Below are positions 1 through 5,686 of a stretch of DNA of 5,686 nucleotides, piece by piece. The notes beneath the pieces are model-generated. The model ran no database searches. It worked only from the letters and a program-made list of their open reading frames with translations, and had not been told where the DNA came from. Numbering within the stretch: position 1 is the stretch's first letter; every line of letters begins with the position of its first letter. Source of the stretch: Planctomycetota bacterium (GTDB taxonomy: Bacteria > Planctomycetota > Planctomycetia > Isosphaerales > Isosphaeraceae); the NCBI GenBank assembly GCA_021807585.1, contig JAKBCQ010000222.1, positions 1 to 5,686 on the forward strand, given 5' to 3'. The position numbers and the translations under genes were made by a program.

Positions 1-28
1 TCTGACGCTCAAGCCGATCGACGATTGA
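1..28 (+). CDS. Possible 3' end of a gene entering from the left edge
   Basis: Read from base 2, the window opens with codons for L-T-L-K-P-I-D-D followed by a TGA at 26-28. The codon choice (CTG, CTC, AAG, ATC, GAC) matches the real genes here, and the bases just after it look non-coding, so this could be the C-terminus of an upstream plus-strand gene. Eight codons are too few to name a product. A second open frame from base 1 runs to a TGA at 97-99, but it reads as arginine- and tryptophan-rich sequence typical of a non-coding frame. Only the neighbouring sequence to the left would settle this. Confidence 0.3.
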
Positions 29-255
29 AGCGAGCTTGGAACGGCACGATTGGAGCGATCTCATCACGAACGTGCGGGCGGAATCCCGCGATCGATTGAG
101 TTTGGAGCGAGCGTGGCGACGTCTGGAACGAGATTGGAACGGTTCGTCCGCGTTGCCAAACGGGCTTGGTATCGCTTAGTGTGGGAACGATGTGGGGGCT
201 CGCCGAAGAGGCGAACGCCCGGTCGTCACGTTGAAACCCGGCGGATATTCGCCTT
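29..255. other. Non-coding region with a scattered TTGGARCG motif and two short hairpins
   Basis: No convincing gene is visible. Open frames crossing this stretch are rich in Arg, Pro and Ser, lack family features, and overlap the better-supported gene that begins at 256. The sequence TTGGAACG or TTGGAGCG, or a close variant, recurs about six times (near 36, 50, 102, 122, 134 and 182) with irregular spacing. Two perfect 5-bp stems occur: GCGGG/CCCGC (74-78 with 85-89) and TCGCC/GGCGA (200-204 with 210-214). Neither is followed by a T-run, so neither is called as a terminator. The promoter for the downstream gene pair probably lies here, but I cannot point to clear -35 and -10 boxes. Confidence 0.5.
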
Positions 256-861
256 ATGCACCGTATTTTTCTTGGCCTGGTGATCACCGACGGCGTGCTG
301 TTGGCCGCGACGTACGGCTTCGGTCTCGCGGCGCCCCCGCCGCCGCGCGGAGCGGGCGCGTATCTGCACGGCATTCACTGGCTGCTCGGCATGTTCACCG
401 TCTTATTGACGATGATGGTTCATTCGATCGCATATACCTATTTTTTAGGTACTGGGAAGTGGATCAGAGAGGTGGCGCGGGTGTATCGTCTTCCCGATTG
501 GGTGGAGGCGCGCGCCAAGAAGAACAAACGGCGGGCGTTCCCGTTCGAGTTTTGGAGCATGATGTTCATCGGCGGGACGGCGTGGCTGGGAGCGGGGACC
601 GACGCGCTCGGCTGGTCCCCGTCGTGGCACCTGGCGGCGGCTTCGCTCACGATCGCGTTTAATATCGGAGCGTTCTGGGCCGAGTATATGATGATCACGG
701 CGCAGGCCAAGCTGATTCTTGAGGTCAAGAACCTCGCCGACGGGCTGAGGCTCGCCGCGTTCGCCGCGGCCGACGCCGCGCCGTCGTCCACGCAAGCTGT
801 AGGCGTCGATCGCGCCGTCGATCCCTCCGCGATCGTCGACGCCGCCGCCGGGTTATCTTGA
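256..861 (+). CDS. Small four-helix integral membrane protein of unknown function
   Basis: The 201-residue product has four likely membrane helices: about residues 4-26, 39-65, 99-118 and 124-150. A basic loop lies between helices 2 and 3 (about 68-95, with the run K-K-N-K-R-R at 88-93), followed by a helical and Ala-rich low-complexity tail (about 150-201). Histidines 38, 41, 56 and 125 sit in or at the edges of helices, and His56 begins an H-S-I-A-Y-T-Y-F segment. I recognise the general look of planctomycete membrane proteins of unknown role but cannot name a family. ATG 256 is the first start after an in-frame TGA at 232-234; the best upstream purine run, GGCGGA, is weak. The gene lies 44 bp before a transporter on the same strand, so the two probably share a transcript. 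Haem or metal binding by the histidines is only a guess. Confidence 0.8.
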   Translation: MHRIFLGLVITDGVLLAATYGFGLAAPPPPRGAGAYLHGIHWLLGMFTVLLTMMVHSIAYTYFLGTGKWIREVARVYRLPDWVEARAKKNKRRAFPFEFWSMMFIGGTAWLGAGTDALGWSPSWHLAAASLTIAFNIGAFWAEYMMITAQAKLILEVKNLADGLRLAAFAAADAAPSSTQAVGVDRAVDPSAIVDAAAGLS

Positions 862-887
862 AAATCGATTTATTCTTTAATTTTTAG

Positions 888-895
888 AAAGGGAG
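888..895 (+). promoter_or_regulatory. Shine-Dalgarno-like site for the MFS transporter, partly inside a small hairpin
   Basis: AAAGGGAG ends 10 nt before the ATG at 906, in an otherwise AT-rich gap (862-890), and supports that start. The GGGA at 891-894 can pair with TCCC at 898-901 across a GCG loop, which would hide part of the site in the mRNA. The stem is only 4 bp, so any regulatory effect is uncertain. Clear sites of this kind are otherwise scarce in the window; the other good one is upstream of the TPR gene. Confidence 0.5.
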
Positions 896-905
896 CGTCC
901 CGCCG

Positions 906-2159
906 ATGTCTCCTCAGGCGATCGTCGTGTTGATCGTGCTCGTCGATCTGCTCGGGTTCTCGATCGTGATGCCGCTGTTGCCCCGATTCGCGTCGCAGTA
1001 CGGGTTCAACGCGATCCAGATCGGGCTCCTGCTCGCGGCGTATCCGCTTTTGCAGCTTGTCGCGGGGCCGATTCTCGGTCGCTTGAGCGATCGTTACGGA
1101 AGACGACCGATCCTCATCCTGAGCCAGGCGGGGACCGCGATCTCGTTTATTATTCTGGGATTATCACATAATTATACCGTGATGTTGCTGGCGCGAATGC
1201 TCGACGGAGCGTCGGGGGGGAACATTTTGGTGGCGCAGGCTTATATGGCCGACGTGACCAAACCCGAGCATCGAGCCCGCGGTATGGGGCTGATCGGCGC
1301 GGCGTTCGGCGTCGGCTTCGTGCTCGGCCCTTTGACGGGGGGGATTTTGCTTTCTCCGTCGATCCCGATCGCCGAATCGTGGCGGTCGAGCGTGCCGTTT
1401 CTGGCGGCCGCGGGGTTCTCGACGATCGCCTGGCTGCTCGTTCTGTTCAAACTCCCCGAGTCGGCGCCGATCGGGTCCGACCCGCGCAAACGCGCTCGCG
1501 TGATCACGTTTGAAGGTCTTGTAAGAACGATCCGCAAGCCGAAGATCGCGGCGCTCGTCGCGGTCTCGGCGCTCGTCGTCACGGCGTTCTCGGCGCTCGA
1601 GGGAACGTTCAGCCTGTTTCTCAAAGATCGGATGGGGTGGAATGCGAGCAAGGCGGCGTATATGTTCGCCTATTTGGGATTTTTGACCGCTCTTGTTCAG
1701 GGGGGATTGATTCGACCCCTCGTCAAGCGATTCGGCGAGCGCTCGCTCGTGATCTTCGGCCTCGCGACGGTCGCCGCGGGGTTCGCCTCGATCGCGCTCG
1801 CGCCGAATCCCGCGGCGCTTTACGCCGCGGTCGCGATCGTCGCGCTCGGGCAGGGGCTCGCGAGCCCGTCGGTCCAGGGGCTGATATCGAGGCTCACCGC
1901 GGACGACGAACAAGGATCGATCTTCGGCGTGATCACCTCGGCGTCGACCCTTGCTCGTATGATCAATTACGTGTTCGCGAACTTCTTGCTCGATCGTCGC
2001 GGCGCTTCGGCGCCGTTTTTTGAGGCTTCGCTTTTGGCGATTGCGGGCCTTTGCGTCGCGGTCGCGACGGTCGTCCCGCGGCGATCGGGCGCCGCGCGAT
2101 CCGCCCCGACGTCCTCGGCGGTCGCTTCAGCGGATTTCGACGCGTCGACCCGAAGCTGA
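906..2159 (+). CDS. MFS transporter, DHA1/TetA-like drug:H+ antiporter type
   Basis: The 417-residue product is a 12-helix major facilitator of the usual length (about 400) for the TetA/multidrug group. Helix 1 carries D14-L-L-G-F-S-I-V-M-P23-L-L-P26. The loop between helices 2 and 3 has the MFS signature G58-R-L-S-D62-R-Y-G-R-R-P68. Helix 5 has the antiporter motif C, from G131 to G146, with G-P at 141-142. In the second half the F254...Q265-G-G stretch followed by R-P-L-V-K-R-F-G (270-277) is the degenerate repeat of motif A seen in TetA-like proteins. It should act in the inner membrane, exporting a small molecule in exchange for protons; the substrate cannot be read from sequence. The C-terminal tail (about 388-417) is Ser/Ala/Arg-rich and probably cytosolic. 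Its last 11 codons, including the stop, overlap the convergent hydrolase-like gene. It follows the small membrane protein by 44 bp, suggesting an operon. Resistance is possible but unproven. Confidence 0.93.
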   Translation: MSPQAIVVLIVLVDLLGFSIVMPLLPRFASQYGFNAIQIGLLLAAYPLLQLVAGPILGRLSDRYGRRPILILSQAGTAISFIILGLSHNYTVMLLARMLDGASGGNILVAQAYMADVTKPEHRARGMGLIGAAFGVGFVLGPLTGGILLSPSIPIAESWRSSVPFLAAAGFSTIAWLLVLFKLPESAPIGSDPRKRARVITFEGLVRTIRKPKIAALVAVSALVVTAFSALEGTFSLFLKDRMGWNASKAAYMFAYLGFLTALVQGGLIRPLVKRFGERSLVIFGLATVAAGFASIALAPNPAALYAAVAIVALGQGLASPSVQGLISRLTADDEQGSIFGVITSASTLARMINYVFANFLLDRRGASAPFFEASLLAIAGLCVAVATVVPRRSGAARSAPTSSAVASADFDASTRS

Positions 2160-4340
2160 ATTCATAAACCGAAGCCGAAGCGTCTCGGTCGCTCCGTCCC
2201 AATCGTAAGCCGAAGCCTCGAGGGCTTTCCCGTCGATCCGAACTTCGGCCGGCTTCGCCTTGAGGAAAATCCGCAACACGGCTTCGACCTCGCTCGGCCC
2301 CTCGGCGTAAAAAGTGAAAGCGCCTTCAGCCGTCGCTTTCGCGTCGAGCGTTTTGCATGAAGATGCGATTACGCGAGGATCTTTTTTGGGAAGACGATCG
2401 AGGTCGATCAAAAACCTGCGACTTCCGGGACCGAACGAAACCGAATCGACGATCGGCAGGCTCGCGGCGAAAAGATCGACGAAACGCCCCTTAATCGTTT
2501 TGACGGGCGCATCGATCGATTCATCGAGCCCCGCTCCGATCACGTACGGACCCCTTCGCAGCACGAGCGCGTTCGTCTCTCGATATTCGAGCCCCGCCGT
2601 TGCGCACGCGTTGCGCACCAGATCGACGATCGCGTCGGCGCCTTGGGGTCGATACGTCGTCGCGGCGGGGCTCTCTTTCTTATAAATAAGAGCGCCTTTG
2701 CCGATCTTATACGTCCCCTCGGGAGCGTTTTTATCCAATCCGAGCTTTTCAAACAAATGTTCACGCGGGTACTTATAATTCATCCCTTTTTGGCGATCGT
2801 TCCACCATTCCGAAACGCCGTGGTAGGGGTCTTTATCGTCGTCGACGAAGACGAGCACGGTTCCTTCGCGAACGCGCGCCGCGAGCGCCTCGTGAACCTC
2901 GGGGGAGGGGGGTTTCATCCCCTCGTATGTGGCCAAAAGAATTCGATTCGAATCCTGACGCCCCGCGTGCGGCAGGTTTTCCAACTGAACGGGTTCGACC
3001 GGAATTCCGCGTTTGAACAGCGGCAGCGCGAGCCCGTAAAACGAACCGAGATGTTCATCGGAGGGGGTCGGATCGCCGCGTTGGAACATCATCGTATCGG
3101 AGACGATCACTCCGATTCCGCGCGTTCCGCAATCCCATGAGATCTCTTTTTGATTCATATCGTTTAAAGCCGTGATCACGGTCATCAGTTCGGAACCGTA
3201 GGCGCGCGGCATCGGCTCGCGTTCAACCCTTTCTCCGGGTTTGCGGTTCGCCTTATCGATCTTGGGATATCGCCCGTGGAAGATCCGTTCGGGCCAGGGC
3301 ATCACCTCGAATCGCCAAACCTGGGGCCAAAGGAGCGAGGCGGTGAGCGTGCTTTCCCAGTTCACTCGATAATCCTCCCACGAATGATCGGGATTGTCCT
3401 CGATCGGGTCGTTGAGGAACCAAACCGTCCCGCCGCTCGCCTGCACCACGTTCATCATCGCCCCGTATTCGAAGAACGCGGTTTCGAACGTGCGCTCTTT
3501 GATCGCTCCGCGATAAACGTTCGGAGTCCGCGCCGTCCCCGTCCAAACCTGCGCGATGAAGCCGTCGGCGCCCACCCGAATCAAACTCGATTCGGGACTG
3601 ACGATCTTCCACGACGCGTAATTGATCAAGCTATGCGTAGGAACATAACATTTGATATGCTTGCCTGTTTTGGCGTTCTCGGCCTTCACAAAATCGAACA
3701 CCTGCTTAAGCGCGCGTCGATATAAATAATATTTCAATTTAGACGCGCGGTATTGCGCGTCGGGCGAGGAATGCGGGGGGATCCAATCTTCGCGATAATA
3801 CGCTTTCCATTCGCGTTTAAACCCTTCGCTGTAACCCGCGCGCACCCAGAATTCGGGTTCTTCAAGGTGGATCGCGTCGGCGCCCGCGTCGATCGCCTGT
3901 TTCACCCCTTTGCAAAGGAATTCGCCGAAGCGTTCTCCCGGAGACATATAATAAACGTCTCCTCCGTGCGAGATCGTTTTGCCGTCGCGTTCTTTTTGCG
4001 CCTCGTCGACGTGATTGATTCCGTCGAATCGGCCGTAAAGATAATCTTGATAAACGCCCCAAGAAACGCCCGTCATGAAATGCGTGATGTAACCCTGATC
4101 TTTCCACTGTTTGATCCGCGCCGGGAGGTTGCGATTGATGCCGTAGCAGATCGCGACGTCGGATCTCGATTGCATCCAGGGCGCCCAGTTCGCATGCGTT
4201 TGAAAGCACGTCCGTTCGAGAGAAGAGCCGGGATCCGCGGGACGAGGATTCGACGACGCCGGCTCGTCCGCCGCGTGCGCGATCGTCGAGGCGATCAATA
4301 CCGCCCCGAAACCGAAAAGCCGGGAACGGAAATTCGTCAT
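2127..4340 (-). CDS. Secreted glycoside-hydrolase-like protein (GH42-like domain layout), family unassigned
   Basis: From the ATG at 4340 the product is 737 residues. Residues 1-23 form a clean signal peptide (basic start, hydrophobic L-F-G-F-G-A-V-L-I-A core, A-H-A before A-D-E-P), so it is probably exported. Residues about 42-400 look like a TIM barrel: aromatic-rich, with L-E-E-P-E-F-W at 159-165 placed like a catalytic acid after D-A-G-A-D-A-I-H. F-E-V-M-P-W-P-E at 344-351 is a possible second catalytic site. Residues about 405-580 resemble the class I glutamine-amidotransferase-like domain of GH42 beta-galactosidases (G-I-G-V-I-V-S-D, then R-I-L-L-A-T-Y-E-G and G-T-V-L-V-F-V-D-D-D). Residues about 585-737 look beta-rich, as in a C-terminal accessory domain. 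The role is inferred from layout; substrate is unknown and enzymatic activity is not proven. The open frame extends upstream to an ATG at 4379, but the 13 added residues spoil the signal peptide. No start has a clear ribosome binding site. Confidence 0.85.
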   Translation of the reverse strand: MTNFRSRLFGFGAVLIASTIAHAADEPASSNPRPADPGSSLERTCFQTHANWAPWMQSRSDVAICYGINRNLPARIKQWKDQGYITHFMTGVSWGVYQDYLYGRFDGINHVDEAQKERDGKTISHGGDVYYMSPGERFGEFLCKGVKQAIDAGADAIHLEEPEFWVRAGYSEGFKREWKAYYREDWIPPHSSPDAQYRASKLKYYLYRRALKQVFDFVKAENAKTGKHIKCYVPTHSLINYASWKIVSPESSLIRVGADGFIAQVWTGTARTPNVYRGAIKERTFETAFFEYGAMMNVVQASGGTVWFLNDPIEDNPDHSWEDYRVNWESTLTASLLWPQVWRFEVMPWPERIFHGRYPKIDKANRKPGERVEREPMPRAYGSELMTVITALNDMNQKEISWDCGTRGIGVIVSDTMMFQRGDPTPSDEHLGSFYGLALPLFKRGIPVEPVQLENLPHAGRQDSNRILLATYEGMKPPSPEVHEALAARVREGTVLVFVDDDKDPYHGVSEWWNDRQKGMNYKYPREHLFEKLGLDKNAPEGTYKIGKGALIYKKESPAATTYRPQGADAIVDLVRNACATAGLEYRETNALVLRRGPYVIGAGLDESIDAPVKTIKGRFVDLFAASLPIVDSVSFGPGSRRFLIDLDRLPKKDPRVIASSCKTLDAKATAEGAFTFYAEGPSEVEAVLRIFLKAKPAEVRIDGKALEASAYDWDGATETLRLRFMNSASGRRVEIR

Positions 4341-4436
4341 CGCGCCGGCGATTAAAATCATCTGTATCATATCAATCATCCGAAAAACAGGTTGGATCGC
4401 GAGAGAAAACTTTGCCGCGATTCGGTTCTTCTTTCA

Positions 4437-4451
4437 CGCGGCGTAGCCGCG
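4437..4451. repeat. Perfect 6-bp hairpin with GTA loop
   Basis: CGCGGC at 4437-4442 pairs exactly with GCCGCG at 4446-4451 around GTA. No T-run follows on either strand, so it is not a typical intrinsic terminator. It would lie in the 5' leader of the minus-strand gene if transcription starts further upstream (at higher coordinates). Its role is unknown. Confidence 0.5.
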
Positions 4452-4465
4452 AACAGATCAACCCG

Positions 4466-4541
4466 ACGCGCAAGCGAGGGTCTTATGATAATAACATAAA
4501 AACATACGTTTGATCATTTAATCGGACTCTCACTTGCGCGT
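4466..4541. repeat. 17-bp imperfect inverted repeat around a 42-nt AT-rich core
   Basis: The left arm ACGCGCAAGCGAGGGTC (4466-4482) matches the reverse complement of the right arm (4525-4541) at 15 of 17 positions. The two exceptions form one G-U wobble and one C-A mismatch as RNA, on either strand. The arms enclose a markedly AT-rich core (4483-4524) that includes a TGATCA palindrome. I find no target-site duplication next to the arms. It could be a dispersed intergenic element of the host genome, a regulator-binding site around a promoter, or a bidirectional terminator-like structure, although the loop is long and there is no clean T-tract. The dispersed element seems likeliest, but that is inference. 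Confidence 0.6.
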
Positions 4542-4848
4542 TTTGGTGTTGCGATTCCGGGGTTTGCTTGCGGATTTTTGCTTCGGCTTGATCGACGCGC
4601 CCAGTCACGAGTTCTCGATCATTGATCTCTCATGAGACGAGGCGTGAGCCTCCAGAATCATGGTCGCCAATTTGGCTCGCGATCTCAAGAGGCGGTTCGC
4701 GCCAAGCGGGCCGGCGTGGGACGTCGTCCGTCGGGATCATCGACACGCGACGGGTATCGATGCGGAGGCCTTGCTCACCTGAAAAATGCCGACTACTATC
4801 AATGAGATCGTGATTTTTGTCTCGTGCTCGAATCATGGATTCATCGTC

Positions 4849-4854
4849 GAGGAG
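4849..4854 (+). promoter_or_regulatory. Shine-Dalgarno site deciding the TPR gene start
   Basis: GAGGAG ends 6 nt before the ATG at 4861. The frame stays open upstream to another ATG at 4786, but the nearest purine-rich site there (GGAGG, 4764-4768) is 17 nt away, which is too far. The residues added by the longer start would also precede the signal-like segment. The start at 4861 is therefore preferred. Confidence 0.65.
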
Positions 4855-4860
4855 TCGATC

Positions 4861-5686
4861 ATGCGAGTCACCGTAGTGGATCGTCGAGCGATCTCGATTG
4901 TCTTCGTCGTGTGTCTGGTTTGCCAATTGACGATCGTGTCGTCTTCGCGGCGGTGTTGGGGCCGGCAAGCCGACAACGGCTGGATTGGCAAACGCGTCGT
5001 GCCGAAAATACCGAATTTTCGCTTGGCCTTCGCCGGTAAATACGTCGAATCGAGCGACGACCATCAAGTCTATAAAGTCCAGGGTGTTAAGGACGAATGG
5101 CTCGAGCTCGTCTCCAGCGACGCCCTCGGATGGTGCAGAGCTTCGGACGTCGTCGACGTCGAACACGCGCTCGCATTCTTCAGCGACGCGATTCGCGCCA
5201 ATCCCAAAGATCCCAATCCCTACCTGTTGCGGGCTAACGTTTACCGAGACGTTCAAAATAACCTGGATTTCGCGCTCGCGGATTATAACGAGGCGATTCG
5301 GATCGCTCCCGATCGACCCCTTGCGATCAACGGCCGAGGAATCGTCTGGATGATGAAGCAGGATTACCACAAAGCGATCACCGACTTCGGCGACGCGATT
5401 CGAATCGCCCCCGCGGACGCCCACTTTTACAGTAATCGCGGGTTGGCGTATCGCGACAAAGGAGAGATCGACAATGCGATCGAAGATTTCAATAAAGCGA
5501 TTCATCTTGATTCAAAGAATGTCTCTATTTATTTAAGACGCGCCTTCGCCAAGACGTCCCAGCACGATTACGACGGGGCGATCGCCGACTACAGCGAGAT
5601 GATCCGACTGAAACCGACGAATTCGGCGTTTTCGTGTCGAGGAAAATTGAAGATGCTCAAGAAGGAATACGTGAAGGCGATCGCCG
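4861..5686 (+). CDS. Exported SH3-like/TPR-repeat protein, 3' end beyond the window
   Basis: The gene has 275 codons before it runs off the right edge. Residues 1-28 are a signal or anchor sequence: basic R8-R9, then a hydrophobic I-S-I-V-F-V-V-C-L-V stretch. Residues about 41-96 form an SH3-like domain, starting W-I-G-K-R-V-V-P and ending with L-G-W-C-R-A-S-D-V-V. An orphan TPR helix (about 101-118) follows, then 34-residue TPR units at about 120-153, 154-187, 189-222 and 223-256, and the start of a fifth. These show the usual A-x-x-D-[YF]-x-x-A-I-R-[IL]-x-P pattern. TPR arrays bind proteins, so this is probably a periplasmic or membrane-anchored scaffold; no partner or catalytic site is visible. 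The same layout occurs in many paralogues in Isosphaeraceae-type planctomycetes, from general knowledge. The cysteines at 18 and 21 do not form a convincing lipobox. Confidence 0.88.
   Translation, partial: MRVTVVDRRAISIVFVVCLVCQLTIVSSSRRCWGRQADNGWIGKRVVPKIPNFRLAFAGKYVESSDDHQVYKVQGVKDEWLELVSSDALGWCRASDVVDVEHALAFFSDAIRANPKDPNPYLLRANVYRDVQNNLDFALADYNEAIRIAPDRPLAINGRGIVWMMKQDYHKAITDFGDAIRIAPADAHFYSNRGLAYRDKGEIDNAIEDFNKAIHLDSKNVSIYLRRAFAKTSQHDYDGAIADYSEMIRLKPTNSAFSCRGKLKMLKKEYVKAIA

Larger units (their letters stand above)
4341..4860. other. Intergenic region between the divergent hydrolase-like and TPR genes
   Basis: About 0.5 kb without a convincing intact gene. It should contain promoters for both flanking genes, which point away from each other, but I see no confident -35/-10 pair. 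The AT-rich stretch 4483-4524 is the likeliest promoter area. It also holds a compact hairpin (4437-4451), an imperfect inverted repeat (4466-4541) and a possible broken FGE-sulfatase-like coding remnant (about 4638-4741). Short open frames here, such as 4632 to about 4805 and a minus-strand frame ending at 4483, have no ribosome site and no complete domain. Confidence 0.6.

Noticed and set aside
9..374. Minus-strand open frame of 121 codons at the left end
   Set aside because: It is rich in Pro, Arg and Ser with no domain. It runs antisense into the start of the membrane-protein gene and looks like a chance frame over non-coding DNA.
192..662. Plus-strand open frame of 156 codons overlapping the membrane-protein gene
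   Set aside because: It is Arg- and Gly-rich without hydrophobic segments or motifs, while the other frame gives a coherent four-helix membrane protein.
1164..1913. Minus-strand open frame of 249 codons inside the transporter
   Set aside because: Its product is an Arg/Asp/Glu-rich low-complexity string, typical of the reverse frame of a GC-rich gene. The plus frame carries clear MFS motifs.
4466..4541. Intrinsic terminator or miniature transposon with target-site duplication
   Set aside because: The loop is 42 nt with no clean T-run after either arm, and no matching short direct repeats flank the arms, so neither specific call is supported.
4483..4620. Minus-strand frame reading D-Q-A-E-A-K-I-R-K-Q-T-P-E before a TAA at 4483-4485
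   Set aside because: The composition looks protein-like, but an in-frame stop lies just upstream, there is no ATG with a ribosome site, and it runs through the inverted repeat. It is more likely part of a repeated non-coding element.
4630..5505. Minus-strand open frame of 291 codons
   Set aside because: It lies antisense to the TPR gene, whose plus-strand repeats, signal sequence and ribosome binding site are clear. The antisense protein has no domain and merely mirrors the repeat periodicity.
1..5686. CRISPR array, tRNA, rRNA, transposase or phage genes
   Set aside because: I saw no regularly spaced identical repeats, no cloverleaf-like sequence and no recombinase or phage proteins in any convincing frame.

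Overview
The window most likely comes from a planctomycete, probably of the Isosphaeraceae type. The reasons are a GC-rich genome with CGA/GAT/ATC-heavy codon use, weak or absent Shine-Dalgarno sites, a secreted glycoside-hydrolase-like protein, and a protein that joins an N-terminal SH3-like 'W-x-G-K-R-V-V' domain to a row of TPR repeats. That last architecture is very common in this group. The assignment is inferred from protein style and not from a marker gene.

Layout. Bases 1-28 may be the last codons of a gene entering from the left. Bases 29-255 hold no convincing gene, but carry an irregular TTGGARCG-type motif and two short hairpins. A plus-strand pair follows: a 201-residue, four-helix membrane protein of unknown function (256-861) and, 44 bp later, a 417-residue MFS (major facilitator superfamily) drug/H+ antiporter-like transporter (906-2159). 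They are probably co-transcribed. Convergent to them, and overlapping the transporter's 3' end by 33 bp, lies a large minus-strand gene (2127 to about 4340) for a secreted protein. It is built like a GH42-type glycosidase: a TIM-barrel-like region, a glutamine-amidotransferase-like domain and a C-terminal beta domain.

Bases 4341-4860 are an upstream region of about 0.5 kb. It serves the minus-strand gene on one side and the plus-strand TPR gene on the other. It contains a compact hairpin, a 17-bp imperfect inverted repeat around a 42-nt AT-rich core, and a possible decayed scrap of a formylglycine-generating-enzyme-like (FGE-sulfatase) domain. From 4861 a TPR protein with a signal sequence runs off the right edge.

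The genes do not form an obvious pathway. The membrane protein and transporter look like one small operon; the secreted hydrolase-like gene and the TPR gene look independently expressed from the shared upstream region. I see no CRISPR array, transposase, tRNA, rRNA or clear defence system. The most interesting items are the unassigned hydrolase-like protein, the inverted repeat, the histidine-containing membrane protein and a strong excess of CGATCG throughout.
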